The notes beneath the pieces were generated by a model. The model was not told where the DNA came from. It searched no databases and saw nothing but the letters and a program-made list of their open reading frames with translations. 64,000 nt of DNA from Talpa occidentalis (Eukaryota; Chordata; Mammalia; Eulipotyphla; Talpidae). Shown piece after piece: positions 31,101 through 46,100 of this stretch (the stretch's first letter is position 1; the number at the start of each line of letters is the position of its first letter). A program made the position numbers and the translations under genes. The stretch lies in NCBI RefSeq assembly GCF_014898055.3, contig NW_023601212.1, positions 45,992,329 through 46,056,328 of the forward strand. The letters run 5' to 3'.

Positions 31101-34100
31101 CAGTTGTGACCAACCAAAATGTTCCCAGACATTGTGGGAATGCAGGGGTGAAGTGGGATGGGGTGGGGATTGAGCTAGACTGAGTCTCAAACTCCAGTGC
31201 TTCCAAGGGCAGGGTAGTGATACAGAAGAAGCACCAAATTAGCCAGGTGGGGACCATCCCCAAATGAGATCCAGCTACCTGATTGGCATGGAGACACCAA
31301 AATTGATATTTTGTAATGTGATTTATTGCCTATGTTTATGTGTTGGCTGTTGGAGCATTTTTGTTTTTTAAATTAATAGATATAATTTTTTTAGTCTTTT
31401 AGGTCCACAGCAAATCAAGCTTAAAATATAGTTTCTATATGGTTTATTATTATCACCTTAGTATCATTATGTATTATCAACATCATTATCCACCAAAACC
31501 TATAAATTTATATTAGGGTTCCTTTGTACTGGATTTTGAATGACATGTCTCTAGTATAAAATATATAGAACAGTTTCACTGCCCTAAAAACTCCCAAATG
31601 CCTCCTATTGTTCCCCCCAAACCCCTGGAAACCACTGATCTTTTTACTATCTCCATAGTGTCGCCTTTCCAGAATGCCATCATTAAAATCATAGAGTACG
31701 AAGCCTTTTCAGATAGACTTCATTCACTTAGCAATGTGCATTTAAGATTCCTCTGTCTTTTCATGACTTGATAGCTCATTTCTTTTTAGTGCTGAATAAT
31801 ATTCCATAGTGTGCATGTGTCACAGTTTGGTTAATTATTCACCGATTGAAGAACATCTTGATTGCAACTGGAACAGCAACATTTTTAAACCTTAATTTTT
31901 AATTTTATTTTGGTTTTTAAAATATTTTTATTTATTTATGCATACAATAACTGGGGTATCGGCTAGAAGTGTGGGGGGTGGGGTTGAGAGGATTCACCAG
32001 AGACAGAGTGGGCAACAGAACAGGTGAATCTACTGAAATACACTGCTGAGGGGAGCAGCAAGTGAGACAGGAGAGGTCTGCTGCGCCATGTGGGTTAACT
32101 TCCTGGCCAGGGATTGAATTTGTGCTGTGGTGGCTGTTGATAGCTTGATAGTGCTGAGACTTTAACTTCTGTGCCACCAGGGAGGTCCCTAAAACTGAAT
32201 TTTTAAAATGCTGAGGGGACCAAAGACAATGGTTCCTTGATCACTGGTTTGAGACCTCTGGTTTGAACTATAAGCTTTTTGAGGGCAGGGGATTGTTCAT
32301 CCTGCAACCTTGTGAGGCAGTGACTGCCATTTCCATTTTATAGGAGAGGAAACTGAGGCAGAGAGCTGAGCTCAAATACTCAGGAGAAGAGGACTTATTT
32401 GGAGTTGCTGAGGGATTCTATGAACACATCTCACATTTAGATCTCACACTAAATAGGGAACCTGCTAGCACATTGCTGTCAACCACAGACATTACCCTGG
32501 CCCCCTGAAGGAGAATATAGTAGAACCTGTCTCAGGCCAGAGTTAGAGACCCCCTGCTTTCTCCCCACTCCTAAGGCTGATCATTTTTATAAATTTTTAT
32601 AAGTCCATCCACTAACATTTCTACCCACAGGTACTTTGCATTTCGGTTCAGTTCCAGGAATAACTCTCACATTATTGCTAAGCAATTTCTTTTCATCCTC
32701 ATGTTGTTCATGGCAGATATCACCCCATTATACACACAAACAAATTGAGGCTCAGAGAGTGGACTGTATAGCTAAAGCTCACTAATGAGAGGGGAGTGCT
32801 TTGGTGACAAATCTGATTGAAACCCACATTCTCCTGCTTCCTGGTGCTGCCCCCAAAACCCAGCAAGAGCGACCAAGAGGGATCATGGCAAAGAGGAAAG
32901 CCAGGGGACAATTTCTTGGCCACTGTGGATCCTGAGGACAAACTTTGCTGTCAACCTCAGTCTTTTCATCTTTGGCAGTGGGGAGACTTGTCCTGTCCTA
33001 GGGTTTCTGGGAAGGTGTTGATGATAGGTAGCATAATAACGATAATACCACTGCATGGAATCAATATAACGGGATAAGGAGGTGTTCTCATTCTCTTACA
33101 TTGGGAAAAATAGGCTGGTGGGGCGCTGACAGTCACTTGCATAAAGCCACACCAAAGTAGCAGAACCCAAATCTGGGTGTGTGACTTTTCTACCAGGATT
33201 CAGCCATGGTGCAAATTTGGGAACCTGCTTTACTCCCACCACCCCCTCACTTCCTGCCTCGTCCATGGGATGGTCCCAGGGTACAAGGAAGAGCCTGGAA
33301 AGAATTCAACCCCTGGGGTATTTTTAGATACAGAGGTATCTTATTTCTGCAAAACATAGGGACCTCACCTGACCCAGTACTTCAGGACCCACCAGCTGCT
33401 CCTAAGGATTAACTCTCAGCTGGTAGTGTTTTAAATAGACATCCCAAGAGACGGAGAGAGCATTCAGCCACATACTGTTGGACATTGGTAAATGGTGAAA
33501 CTTAGGATAAACCTTTGGGGTTGTGCTTTGGGGTTGTAGCTCCAGGGTGAGACTGAGGAGGAAAAATTTGATTCCAACTACTGTTAGGAGTTGAGCAAAG
33601 AAGGGACTATATTCCCACATGACAGAAGGAAAGGAATGCAGAGAGAAAAAAATGATTTGTTCAAGTTCACACAGTTAGTGAGGCTGGTAAAGAGAAAGGG
33701 CACACTTGGAAGATTTTGGGCGTTCAGTTCTAGACTACTGCAAAGCATGTATCACAATCAGACAAGTCATGTGAAATTTTGGTTTCCTAGTGCATATAAA
33801 AGTTATGTTTACATTATTCTGCAGTCTATGAAGCATATGATAGCATTATGTTTAAGAAGGCAATGTACATACAATCTTCATTAAATGTGATAGAGACACA
33901 AAGTGAACATAGACTCTTCAAAAAAGGACTCTAGCCGACTTGCTCAATGCAGGGATGCTACAAACCTTCAATTTGTAAAAAGCCCAGTAACTGTGAAGTG
34001 CAATAAAGAAACATGCAATAAAACATCGTATGCCTGTATTCTGAAACAACTTTTTAAAAATAAAATTTTATTGATTTACAATTCATTTAAAAATCATAAT

Positions 34101-37100
34101 TTCAGTAGAGTGTCACACGTCAACATTTGCGTATACTTCACTCAGCCTCCTCTAGTGCCAATACCCTATCACAGTACCCCTCTACCTCCTTACCCTGCCC
34201 CCTACCCTTTGCTAGCTATCATATTTTTCACAGTCTAAGACTTATTTTTGTTGTATTTTACCAATTTTCTTTGTTTATATCCCACAGATGAGTGAAATCA
34301 TCTGTCTTTCACTTTCTGACTTATTTCACTTAGCATAATCATCTGAAGAGCCATCGTCCATGTGGTCCCAAAAGATACAATTTCATCTTAAATAGCTGAG
34401 TAGTATTCCATAATTTCTCTAGTTGTCAGTCAGTGGGCACTTAGGTTGACTGCATGTCTTAGCTATTGTGAACAATGCTGCTCAGAACAGAGGGGTACAG
34501 AAATCTTTTAAGACTAATGTCTTCATATTATTCTCATAAATTCCTGGAAGTGGTATTGCTAGACCTTATGGTATAAAACAACTTTTATTAGGCAAGTTTC
34601 CTAATTAGAAAATGTAGCAACTATAAGAGAATGTATAAATAATGTGTGATTTATTCCTACAGTAGAATACTATACAGCAGTGACAGTGGATATTACTCTT
34701 GAAAATATGCTCAGTGAAAGAGTAAGATGCAAATTTCCATGTTACATGATTTCACCTATATGAAATAGATAAGTTCTAGAATATTTCCATTACTTCAAAT
34801 GAAACCCCATGCCCATCAGCAGTTACACTCCATCTCCCTCCGCCAGTCCCTGACAGCCGCAAATCTTTTAGTATTTAGACTTGCCTGTTCTGAACATGTC
34901 ATATGAATGGAATTATACAACATTCAACATTTGTGTCTGGTTTCTTTTGCTAGCATGTTTTCAAGATTCATCCATGTAGCAACATGAATCAGGGCTTCAT
35001 TTTGTATGACCGAATGATAATTCCACATTTTGCCTATCCATTCATCTGTTGGTGAATCGTTAGGTTGTTTCCACCTTTGGGCTATGGTGAATAATGTTGC
35101 AGTGAACATGGACTAGTGAACATGGAACATGATTAAGAGTCATCCAGAACCTAGTAGGATGGCATGACACCGTTTGTGAACACAGTGATAAAACCTCCTC
35201 TTCTTGAACTGTCCCCCTCCACAGCCATCAGAAAGTGAGCAGGTGGTGAGGGTCCCACAAGGGGGTTCAGTACATATCTGTGGCAATCCAGTGTGATGAG
35301 GCAGGATAACATTCCATGTCCTTCCTACCTGCCAACCTTCTGGGGAAATTCTTGTGGGGTTTTTTCCTAGTTTTGATGATAAAATATTTCAAATGCGTAG
35401 AATATCACATATTTCTTCTGTCCCCATCACAGACTTAACAAATGTGAACATAGATTTGCCTCACATCATTTTTTAAGAGTGACAGACACAGCAAAGCCCA
35501 TCTCTTTCTTTCTAGAGGTGCCCACCACCCTGAATTCAGTCTGTATCATTCCCCTGCTTATATGTATACATTCACTGTAAACATGTCTATGAACTACTCA
35601 GGTGGAGAATTTTGTGTTGTTTTAAATGTATATGTAAAATAATAAATGTATCATTTTGCAAAATTCTTTTCTCACTCAGCAATAACCTTATGGGATGCAT
35701 CCATGTCTCTGCACCTGGAGCAGTGGTTCGCAACCAGAAGGGATATTTGACAATATCTGGATATACACATGGGGCGGGTACATACTGTGGGTACCCAGTG
35801 GGTAGGGGCCAGGGATGCTGCTTAATATCCTACAGTGCCCAGGAGAGCAAGATCTGGCATTGAGGGATGAGAGGCCTGGTTCTAGAGCTGTTCACTTTAA
35901 ATAGCTGTTCTTTGGTATAAATCTTCCTCAATTTACAATGGGGTTACGTCCTTATAAACCCATGATAAGTTGAAAATATCATGTGTAGAAAAATGCCTTT
36001 ACTGTACCTCATCAAACATTATAGCTCAGTAATAGTCAATCTTAAACATACTTATAACACTGACCTTAACTTCCAATTAGACGCAATCTCTAACACAAGC
36101 CCTACTTTATAATTAACCATCATGTGAGAGAATCACACCACACTTGCCCAGGAAAAGACCAAAAGTCAGAATTTGACATATATTTTCTTCTGAATATCAC
36201 TTTCATAAAACTGAACTATTATAAGTAGAACCTTTGTAAGTTGTAACCATCTGTATTCCATCTTGTGTGACTCTCCACCCCCTTAGTGAGAAATAGTAGA
36301 CTTTACCTTTCTTCTGTGTTCTAACAGTATAGCAGTGAAATCCTCCTCCTCTCTCTCTTTGCACTAGTTTCTTTGGGTCAATAGTAAGGAGTGGGCACCT
36401 TACTACTGGGGCACCCAGTAGTATTGCTGGGGCATCAGGGAAGAACAGCTTCAGATTTTCTTGGTATTGCACAATTGTGGCCAGGACAGTTACCCTGTGG
36501 ATCCTCCCAGCTGTGCCCGTAACAGGGAAACAGGGGCTTTTTCCTTCTGCAGGAGGGGTTTGTATTCCCTGTCCTCCATTTCTCTGTGAGGCTGAGCAAG
36601 AAGAAGACAACTCCTACACAGTAGAGCGGACTTCGTGTTTCTCTCTCCACCATGGGCATCAGACCCAGGAAAGAGGCCTGGACCCTTCTTGAGAGGTGTG
36701 GAGTGTGTGTATCCCTGGTTTGGTCACTTGCTTCTTGAATATTCAGCCCATACCAGTACAACCAGTGTATCTTGCACCACATGTCCTTTGCCCTTAGCTC
36801 CCCTCTCCGCTCCTCCTACCTTCTCCCTTACTCCCCCTTTGTATGAATTCTGTCCTACACCCTCTCTACCTCCATGTGCCCCTGTCCCCTAGGCAATCCT
36901 TCTCTTTGCTAAGATCTCAACTTAAGCTCCACTTCCTAAGTGAAGTGCTCATCTAGTACAGTTTCCCTATCAGACCCTTGAAGTCACCATGTGCCTCTCC
37001 CCTTAAGAGGCTTGATCTTCATTTGTGCAGTTATTTGACCATGCCAACTCCCTACTAGACTGTGAACCCCACAAAGGCAACACCTGAACCAGTTCTTGCT

Positions 37101-40100
37101 CATGGCTGCATCCTAGGCACCTACATCCAGCACACAGTCAGAGCTCAGAAATACTTGCTGAATACATGGGCAATCTTGGGTAAGATGTTTGATCTTGTAG
37201 AACCTCCATCTCCTCAACTGTCAGGTGCTATGTTAGTTAGCTGATATAACAATGACCGCTTAAAACAACAGAAATGTGTTCTTTCACAGCTCAGGAGTCC
37301 GAAATCAAGGTACCAGCAGGGCTACATCTACTCTGGTAGCTCTAGGAAGGATTTCATCCATGCCTCTATCTAGTTTCTGGAGGGACCAGCATCCTCTGAG
37401 TGCCTCCATGGTCACATGACCTTCCTGTGCCTTGTCTCCTCATCATATAAGGACTGCAGGCATTGGATTAGAGCCCACCCTAATGAGCTCATCTTAGCTT
37501 AATTATATTTACAATGGCCCTCTTTTCAAATGCCACAGTGACAGGTACCAGGGGTAGGACTTAAACAGATTGTTGTATGAGTTCTATTCACAATGCCTTC
37601 GTGGCTGTCTGTATCTCCTTTTCTCTTATAAGCACACTGCTTGGATTCAGAACACATCCACATGTTCCAGGATGATCTCATTTCCAGATCTATACCGTAA
37701 TAACATCTGCAAAGATCCTATTCCAACTAAAGTATGTTCTGAGATTTCAATGGATATGACTCGGGAACATTACTCTCCTACCCTCCTTCCCCCAACTCAC
37801 TACAGATGGGGCTATTGGATATGGAAAACCTGGACACCGATTCTGGAAGCAGGCTTTCTTATATGGTTCTTCAGAGAGTGAAGTGAAAGGGCCTCCCTGG
37901 TTGCACAAGAGGTTAAGTCTCAGCACTATGAAGCTGTTGGAAGCCACTGCAGCACAAGTTTGATCCCCAGCCAGGGAGCTAACCCACATGGCGGTGCAGA
38001 CCTCTCCTAGCTTGCCTCCTTCTCCCCTCAGCAATAAATTTCAGTCAATCCACCATTCTGCTCCCCACTCTGTCTCTAGTGAAGCCTCTCACCCCTCCCC
38101 CTGGGGTCTACACCCCAGCTCTTATATGCATAAATAAATAAAATAAATCTTAAAAAAAAAAGAATGAAGTGAAGGCATGACGTTACTTGGGACAAAATAG
38201 TGACTCAAAACATGAAGGAGGTAGTTGTTATAATGTAACCCAGAGTGCCCAACACAACCTCAATGCTTGGAGCTGCTCAGTCTGCATTTGTTAGAATGTA
38301 AGCCCCATGAAGGTAGAGTTCATTCATTCACAACTATTTGCTGAGCAACAGCTATGTGTTGGGCACAGTGCCTTGCCCCAGGGTTCAAGGGCAGATAAGA
38401 CTAGGTCCCTGGGCTCATGAAAAGATTAAGATTGAACTAACTTGTCAAGTATAATGATAGATAGTACAGTTGTGCATTGCTTAATGACATTTTGGTCAAC
38501 AATGGATGGCATACAGGACATTGGTTTACAGTGGGCTGTACCATCTAGGTTTGTGTAATTACACTCTATGACATTTGCGCAACAATGAAGTCACCTAATG
38601 ACACATTTCTCAGAATGTATCCCTGTTGTTAAGTAATGCAGACTATAAAGGCATTTGTGGAAATAACTTTATACATAGTACCAGGTGTGGAGAGTATTCA
38701 AATTTGACAAGACATCAAATCTCTACAAATAAAATACTTCCCTCCCCCCAAATCCCAAAATCTGAACTATTTCTTTCACTTAAGTCTTCTGATTCATAGA
38801 TTAGATGTTTGATCTTTTCCTCACTCATCAAATTTGGTGGAGTAGTCATTGGATTCACATAAATTGTTAAAGGAGTTAGATACCAGCTCTCCTTATGAGA
38901 GCTATGGAGCAGTGCCTTTTGGTGTAATCCTAAAATTGTTCTCTGGAAAGTGAAACTACTGGGGAGGAAGGAAAGGAGATGATGAAACAAGTTGTCACAC
39001 CAGGAGATACTCAGGTTCCAACTTGGGGGTGTGGCAATAGATGGATGTGACAGTATTAGCTTAAAGGTAGAACCTAAGTACAAAGATTATAAAGATTTTA
39101 AGTGGGCAGTACAAAGTGTAAGAATTTGATTAATGGGCATTCCTCCTGTATACCTACTGTTTTGGTAAACTTATTAAGAATTAGGCCTTCCTTTTATTTT
39201 AATATGAAATTATCTTGATAGTATTTAAGATTCATAAATTTCAAAAAAGGTACAAAGTTTCCAAGTCCCCTCACCTGATTTCCCCCAATGACAACATCTT
39301 AAGTAATTTCCTCACTATTATTAAAATGAGGAAATTGACATCAGTACGATACTGTTAACGACAGACTTCTTTCCTTAACTACAAACTTTTTTCAGCATTT
39401 TTACATACACTTTTTAATATTGTTCTATGTTATCCCATGTAGATTCGGGTAACTGTCACAGTTGGAACACAGAACAATGCCAGTGACCCAAAAAAACTCC
39501 CTGGTAATATCCCTATATAGTAAGATATCCTCCAAACCTTAACCCCTCAGCCCCACCAGTCTCCTCTCTGTTACTCATCACCATGATTTTGTCACTTGGA
39601 GAATATTATAGTTATCATGGAATAGTGTCACTTGGAAAATGTTCTATTTATTAAGGAATCATACATTATGTAACCTGAGATGAACTGTTTTCACTGAGCA
39701 TAATGTCCTTGGGATCCATCTGCATATACAGTCATGAGTTGATTAACATCACTGTTATCACAGTGTATTGTTATATGTGTTCTATTTTAATATTAGTTAT
39801 TGTTAATCTCTTACTGCATCTAATTTTTAATTAAACCTTATCATAGGTATGTATGTATAGTGAAAAAGTATATGCAGGCATGCATTACTGAATAATAAGG
39901 ATTAGTTGTGAGAAATCCATTGTTAGGGCATTTGTCATTGTGTGATTATAGTGTATGATTACACAAACCTATGTGGTACAGCCTACTATGTAGCTAGACT
40001 AGCTGGTGCAACCTATTGGGACTACTGTCATATTATGTGGTCCATCATCAAGCAAAACATCATACAGTACATGACTGTATCGCTAGTTTATTCTTTTCCT

Positions 40101-43100
40101 TGCTGCATAGTATTCCATGGGATGGCTATACTACACTTTTTCTGTTCACACATTGAAGCCATTTGGGTTGCTTACAAATCAAACTGCTATGAAATTTACA
40201 TGTATGCATATCTGTGTGAATATCAGATTTCCTGTTCAAACAAAATCTTGTGCTGAATTCTGAGATGAAGCAGTAAATGCAGGCACTATGGTTGAAATGA
40301 GTAGAAGACCCAGAACATACTACTTGGTCTCTTCTTTTCTCCCGTGAACTCTAAAGTTTCCTAGGAACACTGTTTACAAACCATTGCTCTTGGGAGCATA
40401 TCTTCCTAGACATGGATAGAAGACCTTGGTTATCAGGGTTGTGGAACACTGGGACACCAGCTGTCTCAGTCCTCTATGTCTTCATGGTATTCAACTTGTT
40501 TCATAGTAATGCACCCAGGAGCATTAAAAGATCCACAAGTCCAGGGGTCTCCCTGGTGGCACAGGTGGTTGAGTGCCTCGCTGTGAAGCTGTCCGCAGCC
40601 TCTGCAGTGCCGGTTTGATCCTGGCCAGCCAGCAAGAATCCCACATGGCACAGCAGACCTTTCCTGTCTCGCCTGCTGCTCCCCTCAGCAGTGTATTTCA
40701 GTCAGTCTGCCTGTTCTGCTCTCCACTCTGTCTCTGGTGAATCCTCTCACCCTCCCGCACATCTGGCCTGTACCTCGGTTCTTGTATAAATAACTAAATC
40801 TTTAAAAAAAAATCCACAAGCCCCAGACCTACCAGATGAGTAGCTCTGGGGTAGGGTGCAGGTGCCAGGAGTTGAAGGCCAATGTACCTGGCATCATTTG
40901 GGGGATGGGCTCTCTGTACCTTTTCATCACACAGTCTTTCATATTTAGTTGCCTTGTGTTTATAAGACTCAATTTGGTATAATTTATGAGTGTATCTTCT
41001 GTTGTAGAAACTGTGAAATCAGTTACTTCTCTTTGTAATCCTTTTATATTTTACAGTATATATTTGAGATATAATTCACATACCATCTGACGTACCCTTC
41101 CTAAGTATTTGTACCATTCATTGGTTTTTAGGTTCTACACAGAATTGTACTAATATTGCCTCCAAAAGAAGCCTGTAACTTTACCTGTTCACATTCCAGT
41201 CTCTTCCATTCCCTCAGCTCTAAGAAATCGCTAGTCTGCTTTCTATTAGACAGTGTTAAAAACTGGATAAAATGCCAAGACCTCTTTTAGAGGGGAGTCC
41301 ACAGGGTGATGAGACTAACTCAGTGACTAACTGAAAGAGCAAAAAAGCCTTCCTGGAGGAGGTGACATTTGTGCTGGGCTGATTCTGCTTTTGCATCTTT
41401 AGTCCTTCCATGCCACCAGCTTGGAATTCCCTGTCTCCTGCCTCACTCTTTTCATATAATTCTACCTTTGAGGACTCACCTATTTGGCTTTGTTCATCAT
41501 TCCTTCTTCACACCGTCCACACACTTGTGCATACCCTGTGATTTCCCTGTTGGTACCAATACCCGGTGTTTCCCTTCTGCCCTAATGGCATCACTCCCCA
41601 CAGTAGGACAGGGCTTTGAAGCTCCCTCCAAGTCCCATCTGGGGCCAAGCAAATCCCTTTTCCCAGCCAACAAATAATGTCTGTACAAGGAAGGGAGCAC
41701 AACACAGCAGCAAAAATACAACCTCCCACTTTTAGTGGGCAAAGGAATTGAATGGACACCACTACAAATGTTACAGGGCAGGGAGAGGGACACCCCAGAA
41801 CTCCCAACTTGCCTGCTCTGAATAGGTTCCGCCATCCGCCTCATCAAGACAAAACATATAGACCTTTAATGGAAAGGAACTTTAGTAAAATCAGTGTGCA
41901 ATGCAGACAAGCCAAACAATATAGTTTCCAAATCAAGCACCCAAAGTTACCCATCCCCTGGGTAAATGTCCAGCCAAACAGGACTGGCCCAAAGTAAGGC
42001 CCAAAACCCTGCCACAAGTCTAAAGCACCTTCCAGTGGAGACCCATAGAAAAGGTTCAGAAGCAGTCAGACAAGTCTGGGAGGAAAAGAGCAAAATCATA
42101 ATCAAGATAAAAGCTGCCATTGTTAACCTCCCCACAGGTATCTCACCCACATCTCTGTCAACCAGTCCAGGACCAAGAAGCAAGGGCAGCTTCTTCACAT
42201 GTCTCCCTGTTCCCATGTGCCTCCTCCAGGTCTCCATTTTTTGCTCTCCATCCTTCTTCCTTCCTTCTCCAGTTTCCTCTCCAGCTTCTTCTCATCCCTG
42301 CTGAGCTTCACCCTCCTTTGGGTGGGGCAGGGAACTTGGAACCTCCCCTTTTTCTGGGGACCACCCTGTTACACAAAGAAGATACACAGGGCCTCCACAG
42401 TGGCGCAGCGGTTGAGCGCTGGGTTGCGAAGCTGCCCGCAGCCTCTGCAGCGCCGGTTCCATCCCCGGTTGCTCCCTGGCCACCGGAGGAGGGTCCCACA
42501 TGGCGCGCAGACCTCTCCTGCCGCCCGCTGCTCCCCTCAGCAGTGTACTTCGGTCCTTCTGCCTGCTCTGCTCCCCGCTCTGGCTCTGGTGAATTCTCTC
42601 ACCCTCCCGCGCTTCGGACTGTACCCAGTGCTTGTATAAATAATAAATAAATAAATCTAAAAAAAAAAAAGTACAATTCAATAATTAAAAAAAAAAAAAA
42701 GATACACAAATGGCCAGTAAGCACAGAATTGTGGCAGTGGTGGGGGAATCACAGAAAGATTACTCAAAGTCCCTGTGGAGCAATGAGAAGCCTAGAGGGG
42801 CTGCACTAATGCAGCCTGGTTCAAAGGCAGTTTGGATGTAATAGAGTGGAGTGTGTAGTCAAAGCATTATCTCTATTCTAACATCTACCTGCTGTTTTCA
42901 GCAGCTACTGGCTTCCCAGTATGTTCCTCATACCAGGTCTTCTGCCCTGACTCTACCTTAAGCTTAACAAGCAAGACTCTGGGTACCAAGACAACATCCT
43001 GAGAACAAGGAGGGCCAGGGATCCTACACAAGAGAAGGTACTCAACATTGCTAGTCATTAGCAAATGTGAGTCAAAAACACCATGAGGTACCACCTCATA

Positions 43101-46100
43101 CCCATCAGCATGGCCCTCACTAAAAAAAGAAAATGGTAACCTTGAGCACTGCTGGTAGAATGTAGTGATACAGCTGGTATGGAAAACAGTATGGAGGCGC
43201 CTCAAAAAATTAAATGTAATATTATCCTTTGATCCAGCAATTAATTCCACTTCTGAGTATATCACAAAAGAATGAAAGCAGGAACCTGATCTGATATTTA
43301 AACACTTACATTTATTTTTAAGATTTGTTTATTTATGCATACAAGATCTGAGGTATAGGCCAGAGATTGGGGGGACAGGGTGAAAGGATTCACCAGAGAC
43401 AGAATAGGGAGCAGAACAGGCAGATCTACAGAAAAACACTGCTGAGGGGAGCAGCAGGTGAGACAGGAGATTTCTGCTGCACCAGGTGCATCTCCTCCCT
43501 GGCCGGGGATTGAACTAGTGCTGCAGTGGCTGGCGATAGCTTCATAGTGCTGAGACTTAACACCTTGCAACATGAGGGCCCCCTATACTTATATTCTTAA
43601 CATTAGTCACAATATCAAAAAGTAGAAATAGCCCAAATATAAATGGATAAACAAGATATTGACCATCCATATGGTGGAATTTCTTTTAAAGATCTTTTTA
43701 TTTATGCATACAAGAACTGGGGTACAGGCCAGAGGTGTGGGGGGTGAGAGGACCCACCAGAGACAGAGTGTGGAGCAGAACAGGCAGAATGACTGAATTA
43801 CACCGCTGAGGGGAGCAGGGAGCAAGACAGGAGAGGTCTGCTGTGCCATGTGGGCAGACCTGGTATGAGGAACATACTGGGAAGCCAGGGATCGCTCAGG
43901 TGCTGCAGTGGCTGCAGACAGCTTCACAGGTTGTGTCTTAACCCCTTGCGCCACCAGGGAGGCCCCGTAAGGTGGAATATTATTCAAACTTTGAAAGGAA
44001 GGAAATTCTGACCCTGGCTACAACATAGGTGAATCCAAAGGACATAATGCTGAGTGAGATAAGCCAGATATAAAAGGACAAATAATGTATGATTCCCCTT
44101 TTATGAGATCTCTGGAGGAAAAAAATCCATAGAGACAGAAAGGAGGATGGTAGGTGTGAGGTTGGGGGCGGGGGGAGAGTGAGTGTTTAGTGGGGACAGA
44201 GGTTTAGGTTTTCAAGATGAAGAGTCCTAGAGATGGGAGGTGGTGATGGTTGTATAACAATGCAAATGTGCTTAATGAATTGAACTGTGTACTAAAAAGT
44301 GATTAAAATGGTAAATTTTATGTGTGTTTTACCACAATAAAAGATCTTTTTAAGAAAGAATGGAGGAAGGAAGAGAGGGAGCAAAAGAACTACCTCCAGG
44401 CATCATGGGGGTGGGGGGGGACAGCAACTTCAAAGTTTTCCAGTTGCCTGTGGCCCTCTCTCCAGGTCCCTGTCTCCTTGTGGGGATAATAAAAGAGATC
44501 ACTTGGCTGTGGTGATGGATGAAGATCAATGAGTTCTTCCTATAAATGCTAGGCTTGATGTCTGAGACCTAGGAGTGCTTGCTAAATGAATTGTCATTAC
44601 CATCACCATCACCTCTCTGAGCACAGTGGAAAGAACTCTGATCTAGCTCTGCCTTTTCTCTGACCTCGGGCAGGTATGCAACCTCTCTGAGCCTTGGTAC
44701 TTGCTGAAATGTGTGAGCTGCGAGGCTTTAAGCAGGTGCTCTGCAAAGGTAGTCGAATTAGGATGGACTAATAGGAAGGCATGGGAACAAAGCCTGCCCT
44801 TGGCACCCTGGTGATAGTGGGGGACTCCACCTTGCCTCCTAGGAGCAGTTGAGCTGTCCCGGCGCCACCCCATGGCGTCCTGGCTGTGTGCCATGCTGCA
44901 CTGCTTTGGGAGTTACATCCTGGCTGACTTACTCCTGGGAGAGCCCCTGATTGACTACTTCAGCAACAACTCCAGTGTCCTGCTGGCCTCAGCTGTCTGG
45001 TAAGCCTTCCTGGGTGGTCAGGGCATGGAGGAGCAGGGATGACGTGGCCTTCAGAGAAATGAGAAGTTAGAGGAGCTAGGACTTGCTAGCACAGCCTCCA
45101 TAGTGGCCCTGGACTTCCTGCTATCCACACCCAGTTCTGTTCTGAGCCCAGTACCTTGGGGGTGGGAGGGTCTGGACACAACCTCACTTCCTGCAGGGGC
45201 TCCCCTGTCTCTGATGCTTGGCATTCTCTCTCCAAAGGTACTTGATTTTCTTCTGCCCCCTGGACCTCTTTTACAAGTGTGTCTGCTTTCTGCCTGTGAA
45301 ACTCATCTTTGTGGCCATGAAGGAGGTGGTGAGAGTCCGCAAGATTGCGGTGGGCATCCATCATGCACATCACCATTATCACCACGGGTGGTTTGTCATG
45401 ATTGCCACTGGATGGGTCAAAGGTAAACAGGCCCCTGACAACATGGGAAGTCACCCCAGTGGAGAGTTCCTGCACAGAGGTGTACACTGGGCACCCCAGT
45501 TGGCACAACTATTGCTGTAGGTGAAGAGATGTCAGGACTGTTGTGAGTGCCCAGCCTTCCCATTAGCCCACATCTTTAGGTCTTCTCACTAGGGAAGTCC
45601 AGCCTACCCATTAGGGTAAATTGGAAGTTTCTTCCAGAAATTTCACTGTCAGAGGCAAATAGGATGATGTTGGAACAATGACAGCTAATGCCTCGAGGGC
45701 AGGTTTTCTTACTTTGGCTCTGGTGACATTTGGGGCCAGACGACTCTCTGCAATGGGAGCCATTCTGTGCACTCTGGGAGGTTTAGCAGCACCCACTAGG
45801 TGCCTGTAGCACTGCTGGTATGAGACCAGAATGGCTCCAGAGATGGAGATCACACCCTTAGAAGTACAGGGTCCTTAAACTTTGTGGGTCAGGGCCTTTT
45901 CATCGAGTAGTAAAGTCTTAAAAACTTTTATATTGAAGCACCTAAAATAAAATATAGAAGACAGTAGAGAAAGCCATAACAGGCACACCTCGTTTTATTG
46001 ATCTTGCTTTATTGTGCTTCACAGATGCTGTATTTTTTTTACAAGACTCTCCTCCAGAAAAAAAAAAAAAAATTACACTCAGAGAAAGCCCAGAGGATGG

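Larger units (their letters stand above)
43030..44355 (+). mobile_element. Old L1 ORF2 end and 3' UTR, split by two SINEs
   Basis: caccatgaggtaccacctc, ttgatccagcaattaattcc and, after the SINEs, ggtgaatccaaaggacataa and taccacaataaaagatc. Confidence 0.75.
28100..44842 (+). other. TMEM38A: TMEM38A intron 1 (16.7 kb)
   Basis: The intron is mostly old interspersed repeats listed separately. 28130-29590 has no recognised repeat apart from the TATA-like cluster; the remaining unassigned pieces (for example 36260-36890, 37560-37888, 38646-39210, 41260-42388, 42710-43020) show no coding signal. Confidence 0.8.

Noticed and set aside
36203..36782. Two antisense frames of 115-135 codons
   Set aside because: Overlapping frames in intron 1 with no family resemblance and no splice or conservation evidence.
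42120..42681. 176- and 146-codon plus-strand frames and a 129-codon antisense frame
   Set aside because: SINE-encoded shadows. The same peptide ([13 protein letters not shown]) recurs at other SINEs.
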